Source of the DNA: JAVEYA01 sp034003745
Lineage (GTDB): Bacteria; Bacillota; Peptococcia; DRI-13; PHAD01
DNA length: 26,552 nucleotides
Direction of reading: 5' to 3'
NCBI GenBank assembly: GCA_034003745.1
Contig: JAVEYA010000027.1
Coordinates: forward strand, 1 to 26,552
Part shown: positions 14,449-21,615 of the stretch, piece by piece
How the letters are laid out: every line of letters starts with the position of its first letter
Numbering within the stretch: the first letter of the stretch is position 1
Position numbers and translations under genes: made by a program
Notes under the pieces: model-generated
What the model was told of the DNA's origin: nothing
The model's database searches: none
What the model saw: only the letters and a program-made list of their open reading frames with translations

Positions 14449-15303
14449 ATGGGCGGTGACAAAATTCAATTGTTCGAGGATAAACGAGTACGAACAGCCT
14501 GGAATGAAGAAGAACAGGAATGGTATTTTTCAATCGTTGATGTTATTGCGGTTCTAACAGATCAAGCATCTCAGCGGACAGCTGCAAAATATTGGAGTGT
14601 TTTAAAAGTGCGCCTGAAAAATGAAGGTAATCAACTGACTACAAATTGTAGTCAGTTGAAAATGACCGCAGAAGATGGCAAAAAACGATTAACCGACGTC
14701 GCTAATACTGAACAGCTTTTGCGTATAATCCAGTCCATACCGTCTCCAAAAGCAGAGCCATTTAAGATGTGGCTGGCGAGAGTCGGAAATGAACGCATGA
14801 ATGAGACTATTGATCCGGAACTTGCGATTGACCGTGCGTTGGGAACATATTTAAAAAAAGGGTACAGCGAGGATTGGATTCATCAGCGGTTACTCTCTAT
14901 CCGCGTACGCAATGAACTGACCGCTGAGTGGAATACGCACGGAGTTAAGAAGGGCGCTGAATACGCTATTCTAACCGATGAAATTACGAAAGCTTGGGCT
15001 GGAATGACGACCCGCCAGTATAAGAATTTCAAAGGCTTAAAGAAAGAAAATCTGCGCGATAATATGTCCACTCTGGAACTGGTGCTGAATATGCTAGGCG
15101 AAGCTGCGACCACAGAAATATCAAAAGAAGTTGAACCTCAAACTTTTGAGGAAAACAAGAATGTAGCACGAAGCGGAGGAGAGGTCGCCGGTATTGCCAG
15201 AATTGAAGCAGAAAAACGTACTGGCCGACCGGTTATAACTTCCAAGAATGCAGTTGATTTCTCCAGACTTCTTGCAGATGTTACAGAAAAAGACAGTGAA
15301 TGA
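14449..15303 (+). CDS. BRO family, phage antirepressor-like protein
   Basis: A 284-residue protein with an N-terminal BRO-N-like domain (KIQLFEDKRVRTAWNEEEQEWYFSIVDVIAVLT) and the conserved run QLKMTAEDGKKRLTDVA, then IPSPKAEPFKMWLARVGNER. The C-terminal half (MTTRQYKNFKGLKKENLRDN, then EVAGIARIEAEKRTGRPVI) matches the DinD/antirepressor-like tail of chromosomal and prophage BRO proteins. Such proteins bind DNA or relieve phage repression; the chromosomal copies have no settled function. It starts 32 bases after the Phd-Uma2 stop and is probably on the same transcript. The ATG has a modest TGGAGG site. No other phage genes are seen. Confidence 0.82.
   Translation: MGGDKIQLFEDKRVRTAWNEEEQEWYFSIVDVIAVLTDQASQRTAAKYWSVLKVRLKNEGNQLTTNCSQLKMTAEDGKKRLTDVANTEQLLRIIQSIPSPKAEPFKMWLARVGNERMNETIDPELAIDRALGTYLKKGYSEDWIHQRLLSIRVRNELTAEWNTHGVKKGAEYAILTDEITKAWAGMTTRQYKNFKGLKKENLRDNMSTLELVLNMLGEAATTEISKEVEPQTFEENKNVARSGGEVAGIARIEAEKRTGRPVITSKNAVDFSRLLADVTEKDSE
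14631..14659. repeat. Palindrome inside the BRO coding sequence
   Basis: TCAACTGACTACAA (14631-14644) and TTGTAGTCAGTTGA (14646-14659) are perfect inverted repeats around a single A. In protein it encodes part of the conserved NQLTTNCSQLK segment. With 14-base arms and no loop it looks like a protein-binding site or recombination site rather than an RNA hairpin. Confidence 0.7.
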
Positions 15304-15351
15304 TGAGCGAAAATAAAAATCGGTATCCCTGGAAATAAAGAAAGAAGAGGG

Positions 15352-15465
15352 ATGAGTGTGTTTAGAAGTCAACCAATTGATATGAGCGAAGAAACATTAA
15401 AAAGATTGGTCTTGATGTTGACATCGAAGATAAAGAGCGCAGTGAACGCAAAGTGGTTGGATTGA
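15352..15465 (+). pseudogene. Short frame, possible frameshifted gene remnant
   Basis: An ATG behind AAGAAGAGGG opens a 37-residue frame (MSVFRSQPIDMSEETLKRL...). Near 15408 a change of -1 in frame would continue it as GLDVDIEDKERSERKVVGLN, more protein-like than the in-frame tail, and would run into the GNAT gene. This suggests a damaged small gene rather than a working one. No family is recognised. The rest of 15304-15485 shows nothing else. Confidence 0.3.
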
Positions 15466-15485
15466 ATAATAGGGGGGGAAGCCCA

Positions 15486-16064
15486 ATGGAGAAAATAATC
15501 CTGCGCCTGGAGCGTCCGGAAGATTATAGAGCCGTAGAAAAAATTACCTACGAAGCCTTCAAGACTACCCCGCACGCGGGCGGAGACGAGGCTCTGCTGG
15601 CGCATAAGCTGCGCGATGCGGCGGCTTTTGTGCCGGAGCTGGATTTTGTGGCCGAACGGGCAGGCCAAATAGTCGGAAATATTATGTACAGCAAAAGTAA
15701 AATAAACGGGGAAGACGGAACTTGGGAAACCTTAACCTTCGGGCCCTTAAGCGTGCTGCCCGCCTGTCAGGGCCAAGGCATCGGCTCTGCCCTCGTCAGA
15801 CACTCTCTGGAAGCAGCGGAGAAAATGGGCTTTCGTGCGGTGCTGATATTCGGTCATGAAGGCTACTACCCTCGTTTTGGCTTTGTCAACGCCGCCCAAT
15901 ACGGCATCACCACCGCCGATGGTCAGAACTTTGACGCCTTTATGGCCCTTCCCCTTTATGATGGCGCGTTATCCGGGATAAAAGGCAGATTCATCTTCGA
16001 TCCTGTCTTTGAAAGCCTGGATAAGGCGGAATCGGACGCCTTCAACCTGCAGTTCCGGATATAA
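15486..16064 (+). CDS. GNAT family N-acetyltransferase (YhbS-like)
   Basis: A 192-residue acetyl-CoA-dependent acetyltransferase. The GNAT core shows in the first strand (ILRLERPEDYRAVEKITYEAF), the middle strands (VAERAGQIVGNIMYSKSKI and TFGPLSVLPACQGQGIGSALV), the acetyl-CoA loop QGQGIG, and the typical YhbS pattern ILFGHEGYYPRFGF (here VLIFGHEGYYPRFGF). The substrate is unknown. The ATG at 15486 is preferred over an in-frame GTG at 15453 because GGGGGGAAG precedes it. Base composition returns here to that of the core genome. Confidence 0.9.
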   Translation: MEKIILRLERPEDYRAVEKITYEAFKTTPHAGGDEALLAHKLRDAAAFVPELDFVAERAGQIVGNIMYSKSKINGEDGTWETLTFGPLSVLPACQGQGIGSALVRHSLEAAEKMGFRAVLIFGHEGYYPRFGFVNAAQYGITTADGQNFDAFMALPLYDGALSGIKGRFIFDPVFESLDKAESDAFNLQFRI

Positions 16065-16129
16065 GGAACAATTTCTGCATAAATGAGGTCTGATTAAGGT
16101 AAAGATGGAAGAAGGAGTCCTTTTATAAA

Positions 16130-16531
16130 ATGTCTAAAAAGTTTTGGGCACGGCTGTCGGCCGTCCTGCTTATCGTTGCCGTTGGGGTAGGCTGGGCCTG
16201 GCTGAGAGCAAATGAAAATGAACCCGGTTTTTCCGGCATAAGCCAAGGAGCGGAAATGACGCTTGATGATGTCCGGGTGTTGTCGCACAAAGGTGATCAG
16301 CTTACGTTTGAAGACTTCAAAGGCTTTAAAGGAGCGAATGTCAGTTCTAATTTGAATTATTTAATTATGGTCTATGCACTAGAGAGCAAATACCGTCTCA
16401 TTGTCAGCACAGACGGGAAAATCATAGACGGCGCCAATCTGGAAAGTATTCACGCTGAGGGCGGTAGCGGAATCGATATCCGCTATGAAGATGCGGATGA
16501 ATTTCTGAATACCGGAACCATTTCCGGATGA
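16130..16531 (+). CDS. Small membrane-anchored or secreted protein of unknown function
   Basis: A 133-residue protein that I do not recognise. Residues about 5-26 (FWARLSAVLLIVAVGVGWAWL after a KK pair) form an N-terminal membrane helix or uncleaved signal. The rest is a soluble extracellular domain with no cysteines, mixed strands and an acidic end. The ATG at 16130 has a poor ribosome binding site (GAAGGAG at 16110-16116 is rather far). A terminator follows, so it appears to be a single gene. Its role cannot be inferred from its neighbours. Confidence 0.6.
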   Translation: MSKKFWARLSAVLLIVAVGVGWAWLRANENEPGFSGISQGAEMTLDDVRVLSHKGDQLTFEDFKGFKGANVSSNLNYLIMVYALESKYRLIVSTDGKIIDGANLESIHAEGGSGIDIRYEDADEFLNTGTISG

Positions 16532-16548
16532 AAAGAGTCTGACTAGAT

Positions 16549-16573
16549 ACCACGCCGCAAGGTGTGGTTTTAA
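16549..16573 (+). terminator. Terminator before the ABC exporter genes
   Basis: ACCACGCC (16549-16556) pairs with GGTGTGGT (16561-16568), with a GCAA tetraloop and a short TTT tail. Confidence 0.65.
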
Positions 16574-16639
16574 AATAATGGCCGGCGTTATACAATAACA
16601 AAGAGAATATATAGCGTTTTATCAGGCGGGAGGATACCC

Positions 16640-17353
16640 ATGATTAATGTTCAAGGCATGACCAAGAAATACGGAAAACTTTTAGCCAACGACGACATCA
16701 CCCTGTCGGTGGCAAGCGGCGAACTGGCCGTATTGCTCGGTCCTAACGGCGCAGGCAAGTCCACCCTGATCAAATCTATCTGCGGTCTGCTGCGCTATCA
16801 GGGCGCCATCACCATCGGCGGATATGACAATCACACCATCGAGGCCAAGAAGCTGCTGGGCTATGTACCGGAATACCCGGTGCTTTATCCGCTCTTGACG
16901 GTGGCCGAGCATCTGGAGTTCATCGCCAAAGCCTACCGGCTGGAAGCGTGGGAGGAACGAGCGGAAGAATTACTCCGCCGCTTTGAGCTGGATGATAAAA
17001 AAAAGAAGCTCGGCAAGGAGCTTTCCAAAGGAATGCAGCAAAAGGTCAGCGTCTGCTGTGCGCTGTTGCCCCAGCCCCGGGCCGTTATTTTTGACGAGCC
17101 CTTGGTTGGCCTGGACCCCCACGGTATCCGTGAGCTGAAAACGGTTATTGCGGATTTGCGGGATTCCGGCTGCGCCCTTTTCATCAGCACCCATATGATC
17201 GAAAGTATGGAGGAAAACTGGGATGTAACCTATATCATGGTCCGGGGCAGGATCGAACGGGTCTGCCGCCGGGTCGAACTCGAATCCGGCCAAAGCCTTG
17301 AAGACCTGTATTTCAAGATCACGGAAGGAAACGGCCGGGAGGAGACACGATGA
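16640..17353 (+). CDS. ABC transporter ATP-binding protein
   Basis: The 237-residue ATPase of an ABC exporter. Walker A is GPNGAGKST at residues 34-42, signature LSKGMQQKV, Walker B AVIFDEPLVGLDP, and switch histidine in FISTHMIES. The usual Q-loop glutamine is a glutamate here (GYVPEYPVLYPLLTV), which occurs in some ABC-2-type exporter ATPases. GGGAGGATACCC precedes the ATG. The last four bases overlap the next gene (ATGA), so ATPase and permease are translationally coupled. Substrate unknown. Confidence 0.92.
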   Translation: MINVQGMTKKYGKLLANDDITLSVASGELAVLLGPNGAGKSTLIKSICGLLRYQGAITIGGYDNHTIEAKKLLGYVPEYPVLYPLLTVAEHLEFIAKAYRLEAWEERAEELLRRFELDDKKKKLGKELSKGMQQKVSVCCALLPQPRAVIFDEPLVGLDPHGIRELKTVIADLRDSGCALFISTHMIESMEENWDVTYIMVRGRIERVCRRVELESGQSLEDLYFKITEGNGREETR

Positions 17354-18936
17354 ATAGTCTGGTTTTCGTGCTTGTCAGGAGCGCTAAAAACAGTCTGCTG
17401 GAAATCTTGCGCAAACCGGCCAAGCTCGCTCTGTGGATATTTATTGTTGTCATGATCGGCGGATTCTTTATCCTTTCTTTGTTTACCGGCCAGAAAGCGG
17501 ACAGTTTCCAGGATATCATCTGGCTCAAGGGGCTGCTTTTCGGGTTTATCTTAATTTTTGTGATTATAGCTGTGAAAAAGGGATTATCCAACGGAGATGT
17601 CATCTTTGATATGAATGATGTGAACTTGTTGTTTGTTTCTCCCGTCAACCCCCGTTTAATCCTGCTGTATGGCATCATCCGCATGGCGAAGATGGCTTTT
17701 TGGACGGGATTTTTTATTTTGTTTCAAAGCCAGTCTCTGGGTACGAATTTTGGCCTGGGGTTTGACGGCATACTCCTGGTCTTTTTAGGTTTTATTCTGG
17801 CTGTTGGCCTTCTTCAGGTCATCTCTCTTTTGATTTACAGTTTGACCAACGGGAAACCGGCCCGCAAAATGGCCGTCAGGATGATGGCTGTGGCGGCCTT
17901 CCTGCCGTTGGCAGCTTATCTCGCTGTCCGTTTTGCTGAAAGCGGCAATATCCTGACGGCATTGGAAAGCGCTTTGCGTTCGCCGGTTTCTTCCTGGACT
18001 CCGGTGGCCGGTTGGGCTGCGGAATGCGCAGTGGCCTTGATTAGCGGCAACCTGGGAAGCGGGCTTTTGTTTTTCGGTATGATTTTACTGACCGGGGCGC
18101 TGTTCATGGTCTACATTGCTTTAAGCAATCCCGACTATTATGAGGATGTGCTGGTGGCCTCGGAAACCGCTTTTGAGAAGAAACGGCTCCTGTCCGAAAG
18201 CCAGGTGAATACGGAAGCGCACTCCACCAAAAAAATTCGCTTGACCCAGACCGGTATCAGCGGTTGGGGAGCAAACACTCTGTTTTATAAGCATCTGCGC
18301 GAGTCTTTCCGGGCCAATCGTCTGGGCTTGTGGGGAGGGACCTCCTTTTTTATCGCAGGGGGCGCGGTCCTGGCGTCTTTTCTTCTTCGCAACAGCGGGA
18401 TGCTGGTTCTGCTGCAAATTCTGATGTGGATACAGATTTATCTGATCGGCACGGGACGGGGCTTGAGGGAACTGTATATGCATTATCTCTACCTGATTCC
18501 GGAGGACTCCTTTACTAAAATCATCTGGAGCAATCTGGAGATCGTGCTGAAAGTCTTGGTGGAAAGTCTCTTTGTCTTCACCCTGAGCGGTCTGATTATG
18601 CGGGAGGATCCCCTACTTGTTGCTGCCGTCATCATCGTTTATACCTTGTTCTCCTTTCTTTTGCTGGGCATCAATTACCTTTTCTTACGCTGGACCGGCG
18701 CGGATATCAGCGAGGGGATCTTAATTCTGATTTACACCCTGGCGGTGGGTCTTATCATGCTGCCCGGGCTCGTCGCCGCTATCGTCATTGCTAACTTTCT
18801 GGGAGAAGGCGGTATCTTGATTGGGCTGACAACGTTAGCCTTGTGGGAACTGCTGGCCGGGCTCGTCTGCTTTGCCTGGTCCAAAGGGATTTTACACCGG
18901 TGCGATATGCCTGTGCTGAAAGCCGGGAAACAATAA
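17350..18936 (+). CDS. ABC exporter membrane subunit (putative ABC exporter family)
   Basis: A 528-residue integral membrane protein with about ten to twelve hydrophobic segments and a cytoplasmic loop near residues 265-310 (EKKRLLSESQVNTEAHSTKK). It resembles the large permease family PF16962. It overlaps the ATPase gene by four bases, which makes a two-subunit exporter. The positive N terminus (RSAKNSLLEILRKPAKL) precedes the first helix. The cargo is not evident: neither precursor peptides nor a protease domain lie next to it, and the SCIFF locus is 6 kb away. Confidence 0.82.
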   Translation: MNSLVFVLVRSAKNSLLEILRKPAKLALWIFIVVMIGGFFILSLFTGQKADSFQDIIWLKGLLFGFILIFVIIAVKKGLSNGDVIFDMNDVNLLFVSPVNPRLILLYGIIRMAKMAFWTGFFILFQSQSLGTNFGLGFDGILLVFLGFILAVGLLQVISLLIYSLTNGKPARKMAVRMMAVAAFLPLAAYLAVRFAESGNILTALESALRSPVSSWTPVAGWAAECAVALISGNLGSGLLFFGMILLTGALFMVYIALSNPDYYEDVLVASETAFEKKRLLSESQVNTEAHSTKKIRLTQTGISGWGANTLFYKHLRESFRANRLGLWGGTSFFIAGGAVLASFLLRNSGMLVLLQILMWIQIYLIGTGRGLRELYMHYLYLIPEDSFTKIIWSNLEIVLKVLVESLFVFTLSGLIMREDPLLVAAVIIVYTLFSFLLLGINYLFLRWTGADISEGILILIYTLAVGLIMLPGLVAAIVIANFLGEGGILIGLTTLALWELLAGLVCFAWSKGILHRCDMPVLKAGKQ

Positions 18937-18987
18937 CCCCCCCTTCCATCGGCAACGCCGGTATGAAACAAGGAGGACTGAGCACAG

Positions 18988-19662
18988 ATGAATAACGTCT
19001 GCGTAATCATCCACGGCTTCGGCGGGGGACTTAAAGAAATCGCCTATTTAAAAGAGTTTCTGCAACGAAACAATCAAACTGTGGAAACCATTCTTTTGGC
19101 CGGACATGGCGTAAGCAAAAAAGAGCTGGGAGACTCCACGTATCTGGAGTGGCTCAGCTCTGCGGACAGGGCTTTCCGGAGAATTACCCGCCAATACGAT
19201 TCTGTGACCCTGATTGGCTTTTCTATGGGCGGGCTGATTGCGACATACCTTGCCAACAAATATCAAGCGGAAAAAATAGTGCTGGTAAACACCCCGGTAT
19301 ATTTCTGGAATGTCCAGGTAATCCTTAAGTCTGTTCTGCAAGATCTCCGGCAAAATAGGCGCGACCATATCCGCTATTATCAGCGAGCCTTTGCCCGCAC
19401 GCCTGTGCGTTCCGGCCTGCAATTCTTACACATCCTGGCCAAGGGTAAGGAATGGTTTCAGCATATCAAATGCCCTACCTTGATTCTGCAATGCCGCGAC
19501 GATGAAAGCGTCAAACCCAAAAGCGCGGCCTATATCGAGAGTAAAATAAAAGCAGAGAGTACGCTTAAATACTATGAAGGCGGCTGCCATCAGATCTTCA
19601 GCAACGCCTGCGATTGCAGGGAGAGCGCCTGCCGGGATATTCTGGGTTTTATTAAAAAATAA
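18988..19662 (+). CDS. Alpha/beta hydrolase, carboxylesterase type
   Basis: A 224-residue hydrolase of the Est30-like carboxylesterase/monoacylglycerol lipase group. It has the oxyanion region IIHGFGGG at residues 7-14, the nucleophile elbow GFSMGG with Ser near 77, the acid in CRDDESV near 170, and the catalytic His in GGCHQIF near 200. It hydrolyses esters, probably short- to medium-chain; the natural substrate is unknown. AAGGAGG is nine to ten bases before the ATG. It lies 51 bases after the exporter and may share its transcript. A strong terminator begins at its stop codon. Confidence 0.88.
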   Translation: MNNVCVIIHGFGGGLKEIAYLKEFLQRNNQTVETILLAGHGVSKKELGDSTYLEWLSSADRAFRRITRQYDSVTLIGFSMGGLIATYLANKYQAEKIVLVNTPVYFWNVQVILKSVLQDLRQNRRDHIRYYQRAFARTPVRSGLQFLHILAKGKEWFQHIKCPTLILQCRDDESVKPKSAAYIESKIKAESTLKYYEGGCHQIFSNACDCRESACRDILGFIKK

Positions 19663-19693
19663 ATGCCGTGCGGGCCAAAACCGCATGGCATTT
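19661..19693. terminator. Bidirectional terminator between convergent genes
   Basis: AAATGCCGTGCGG (19661-19673) pairs over 13 bases with CCGCATGGCATTT (19681-19693). On the minus strand it is followed by ATTTTTTAATAAAA, a good T-run for the DUF3892 gene; on the plus strand it ends the hydrolase gene, with part of the T-run in the stem itself. Confidence 0.8.
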
Positions 19694-19714
19694 AATATCG
19701 GCTGAGTCCGGGAT

Positions 19715-20017
19715 TCAATGGGTGATGGAGGGGAGGTTGCCTAAATTGTTGTTTTCGCTTGAGTCGGGCAGGGATTTTAAATACTCATTGCCCTGGTTTT
19801 TCGCGATGCCGACGCCCTTAATGCCGCCTTGTCTGGCCAGCGCCAGGGCCTGGGGCTTATTTAAGATGCGGCCGTCGGAGAGCTTATAGCCTACGGTACG
19901 ACCGGACTCCTTAACCAGCGCTATAATTTCCTGGGCGTCCGCGTTGGGCGTGGGGATTTGCTCCAAGGTATTCAAAGGCAGGCTTGATAAATCAGGAATA
20001 TTGTTTTCCATTTGCAT
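19715..20017 (-). CDS. DUF3892 family small protein
   Basis: A 100-residue protein with the DUF3892 pattern: TVGYKLSDGRILNKPQALALARQGGIKGVGIAKNQGNEYLKSLPD and a closing NNLGNLPSI. Such proteins are common in Firmicutes and have no known function. On the minus strand GGAGGAAGA leads to ATG at 20017, with a second in-frame ATG six bases later that is better spaced. It is the only clear minus-strand gene here and converges on the hydrolase gene. I see no convincing promoter in 20018-20135. Confidence 0.85.
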   Translation of the reverse strand: MQMENNIPDLSSLPLNTLEQIPTPNADAQEIIALVKESGRTVGYKLSDGRILNKPQALALARQGGIKGVGIAKNQGNEYLKSLPDSSENNNLGNLPSITH

Positions 20018-20135
20018 TCTTCCTCCGTTTAATGAACATAGTCTTTAAGCTGCTATTAGTTTGCCTGCCAAAAATAGAATATATTCAACAGGCATTCTTG
20101 TGTGCTTCATTATGTTAAAAAGTAGCACAGGGTAC

Positions 20136-20164
20136 TTGCCCAACCCCCAAAATTAAGTTATTAT
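20136..20164 (+). promoter_or_regulatory. Promoter of tRNA-Gly
   Basis: TTGCCC (20136-20141) and TATTAT (20159-20164) with a 17-base spacer, 20 bases before the tRNA. Confidence 0.65.
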
Positions 20165-20184
20165 TATCTATGCAAATCTAATAA

Positions 20185-20258
20185 GCGGGTGTGGTTCAAT
20201 GGCAGAACTCCAGCTTCCCAAGCTGGCGGCGTGGGTTCGATTCCCATCACCCGCTCCA
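20185..20258 (+). tRNA. tRNA-Gly (anticodon CCC)
   Basis: Acceptor GCGGGTG pairs with CACCCGC, discriminator T, encoded CCA. The anticodon arm CCAGC-TTCCCAA-GCTGG gives CCC. The T arm includes TTCGATT. Its 3' part is repeated downstream (see the repeat entries). Confidence 0.95.
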
Positions 20259-20289
20259 TGAAATTAAACCTGCTCCGCGTGAGCAGGTT
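20237..20289 (+). repeat. Direct repeat, copy 1 (tRNA-Gly 3' end plus terminator stem)
   Basis: This 53-base segment runs from the T loop of tRNA-Gly through CCA and on through the ACCTGCTC/GAGCAGGT hairpin. It recurs at 20385-20438 with a single extra A. The pattern of a tRNA 3' end copied downstream is like attL/attR sites of integrative elements. Confidence 0.85.
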
Positions 20290-20294
20290 AATTT
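20261..20294 (+). terminator. Terminator after tRNA-Gly
   Basis: ACCTGCTC (20268-20275) pairs with GAGCAGGT (20281-20288), extended by AAATTA/TAATTT with one bulged A. The T-run is partly in the stem. Confidence 0.65.
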
Positions 20295-20384
20295 ATTAGA
20301 TAGATGGTAGAATCGAACCCACCGAGGGGTATGGGGCGTGAGTCCCATGTTCAATCAATTAGTTACGCTCCTATGGAGCGCAAC

Positions 20385-20438
20385 TCGATTCCCATCACCC
20401 GCTCCATAGAAATTAAACCTGCTCCGCGTGAGCAGGTT
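20385..20438 (+). repeat. Direct repeat, copy 2
   Basis: It matches 20237-20289 except for one inserted A at 20408, and includes a second copy of the hairpin, now followed by TTTTCG. The rest of a tRNA is missing. Between the copies (20290-20384) there is no gene, only a CGCTCC/GGAGCG hairpin at 20366-20380 and a 13-base inverted copy of the tRNA T-arm at 20310-20322. Confidence 0.85.
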
Positions 20439-20444
20439 TTCGCA

Positions 20445-20453
20445 TGGTATAAT
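20445..20453 (+). promoter_or_regulatory. Extended -10 promoter of the LuxE/LuxC-like operon
   Basis: TGGTATAAT, a consensus extended -10, lies 38 bases before the first gene and right after the second repeat copy. No clear -35 is visible. Confidence 0.5.
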
Positions 20454-20490
20454 ATTTCTAAGATACGGTATAGAAGAAGGTGCTGCGGAA

Positions 20491-21615
20491 ATGGATTCAG
20501 CATTAAAGCTTTTTTATCACCGCAAGCTTTATGACGCGGATAATACCCATCCTCTTTTTCTTAAGGCGATCCTGGAAAATGTCCGGCATCATCAGGCGCA
20601 CTGCCCGGAGTATGCGGCGATATTGGAACAGCAGGGGTTTTCTCCGGAAAATGTTCGCACGGTGGAAGACATATATAAAATTCCGCCTATCCCGACGCTG
20701 TTCCTGAAAAACCACACGCTTTATTCCACCGGTAAAAAATTAATGTTTGCCTCCACGACCTCCGGAACAAGCGGGAAAGTGAGCCGGATGGGGCTGGATT
20801 GGTCCTCGTCCTGGCGGGGCTTGGGGATGATCCTGGGGACCTTTTTTACCCACAAACTTGTTTCCCTCAGGCCGACCAACTATATTATTCTGGGATATGA
20901 GCCGGCCAGGCGCAATCAAATCGGAGCGGCGAAGACGGCGTACGCCACCACCTATGCTGCTCCGGCGCTTCACCGGGAATACGCCCTTAAAGATACCGGT
21001 GAAGAATATAGGCTGAATCTGGATGGCCTGAAGCACGCGCTCATCAGATATGAAAAAAGCGGTCATCCCGTCCGCTTCATGGGGTTTCCCGCCTACTTCA
21101 TGTTCTTGCTGAAAGAACTCAAGGAAGCGGGAATTCGTCTGAACCTGCACCCGAAGTCACTGGTGATGCTGGCCGGAGGATGGAAACAATTTTTTTCGGA
21201 GCAGGTAGACAAAAAAACATTATATGCATTGTCCCAAGAAATATTGGGGATCGGCGGAGACCGCATTCGTGAGTTCTTTGGCGCGGTGGAGCATCCGGTC
21301 GCGTATTTTGACTGTCCTAATCATCACTTCCATGTGCCGGTTTATTCCAGAGTGATCATTAGGGACACGGACTTTCAGCCGGTTCCATACGGTACGCCCG
21401 GGATTTTGAATTTGCTCACGCCGATGCTGACCGCGATGCCGTTTACCAGCGTAATGACCGACGACTTAGCGATCTTACATCCGGGCGAAGAATGCGGCTG
21501 CGGTATAAAAACCCCGTATTTTGAGGTGCTCGGACGGGTTGGACTTGCCGATATCAAGACCTGTGCGGCAGGCGCTGCGGAGCTCTTAGGGGCGTTGAAG
21601 GAGGATGCGAAATGA
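20491..21615 (+). CDS. LuxE-like acyl-protein synthetase
   Basis: A 374-residue adenylate-forming enzyme of the LuxE family (PF04443). LuxE activates a fatty acid with ATP, holds it on its own cysteine and passes it to the LuxC reductase. The nucleotide loop STTSGTSGKVS lies at about residues 89-99, followed by MGLDWSSSW, and by GFPAYFMFLLKEL, MLAGGWK and FFGAVEHPVAYFDCPNHHFHVP. The last is typical of LuxE and related acyl-activating enzymes. The ATG at 20491 is chosen because an earlier in-frame ATG overlaps the promoter. It overlaps the next gene by four bases (ATGA). There are no luciferase genes (luxAB), so the product is not light. Confidence 0.85.
   Translation: MDSALKLFYHRKLYDADNTHPLFLKAILENVRHHQAHCPEYAAILEQQGFSPENVRTVEDIYKIPPIPTLFLKNHTLYSTGKKLMFASTTSGTSGKVSRMGLDWSSSWRGLGMILGTFFTHKLVSLRPTNYIILGYEPARRNQIGAAKTAYATTYAAPALHREYALKDTGEEYRLNLDGLKHALIRYEKSGHPVRFMGFPAYFMFLLKELKEAGIRLNLHPKSLVMLAGGWKQFFSEQVDKKTLYALSQEILGIGGDRIREFFGAVEHPVAYFDCPNHHFHVPVYSRVIIRDTDFQPVPYGTPGILNLLTPMLTAMPFTSVMTDDLAILHPGEECGCGIKTPYFEVLGRVGLADIKTCAAGAAELLGALKEDAK

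Noticed and set aside
20290..20384. Second tRNA gene in the gap before repeat copy 2
   Set aside because: Only the T loop, acceptor 3' strand and CCA are present; no matching acceptor 5' strand, D arm or anticodon arm can be formed.
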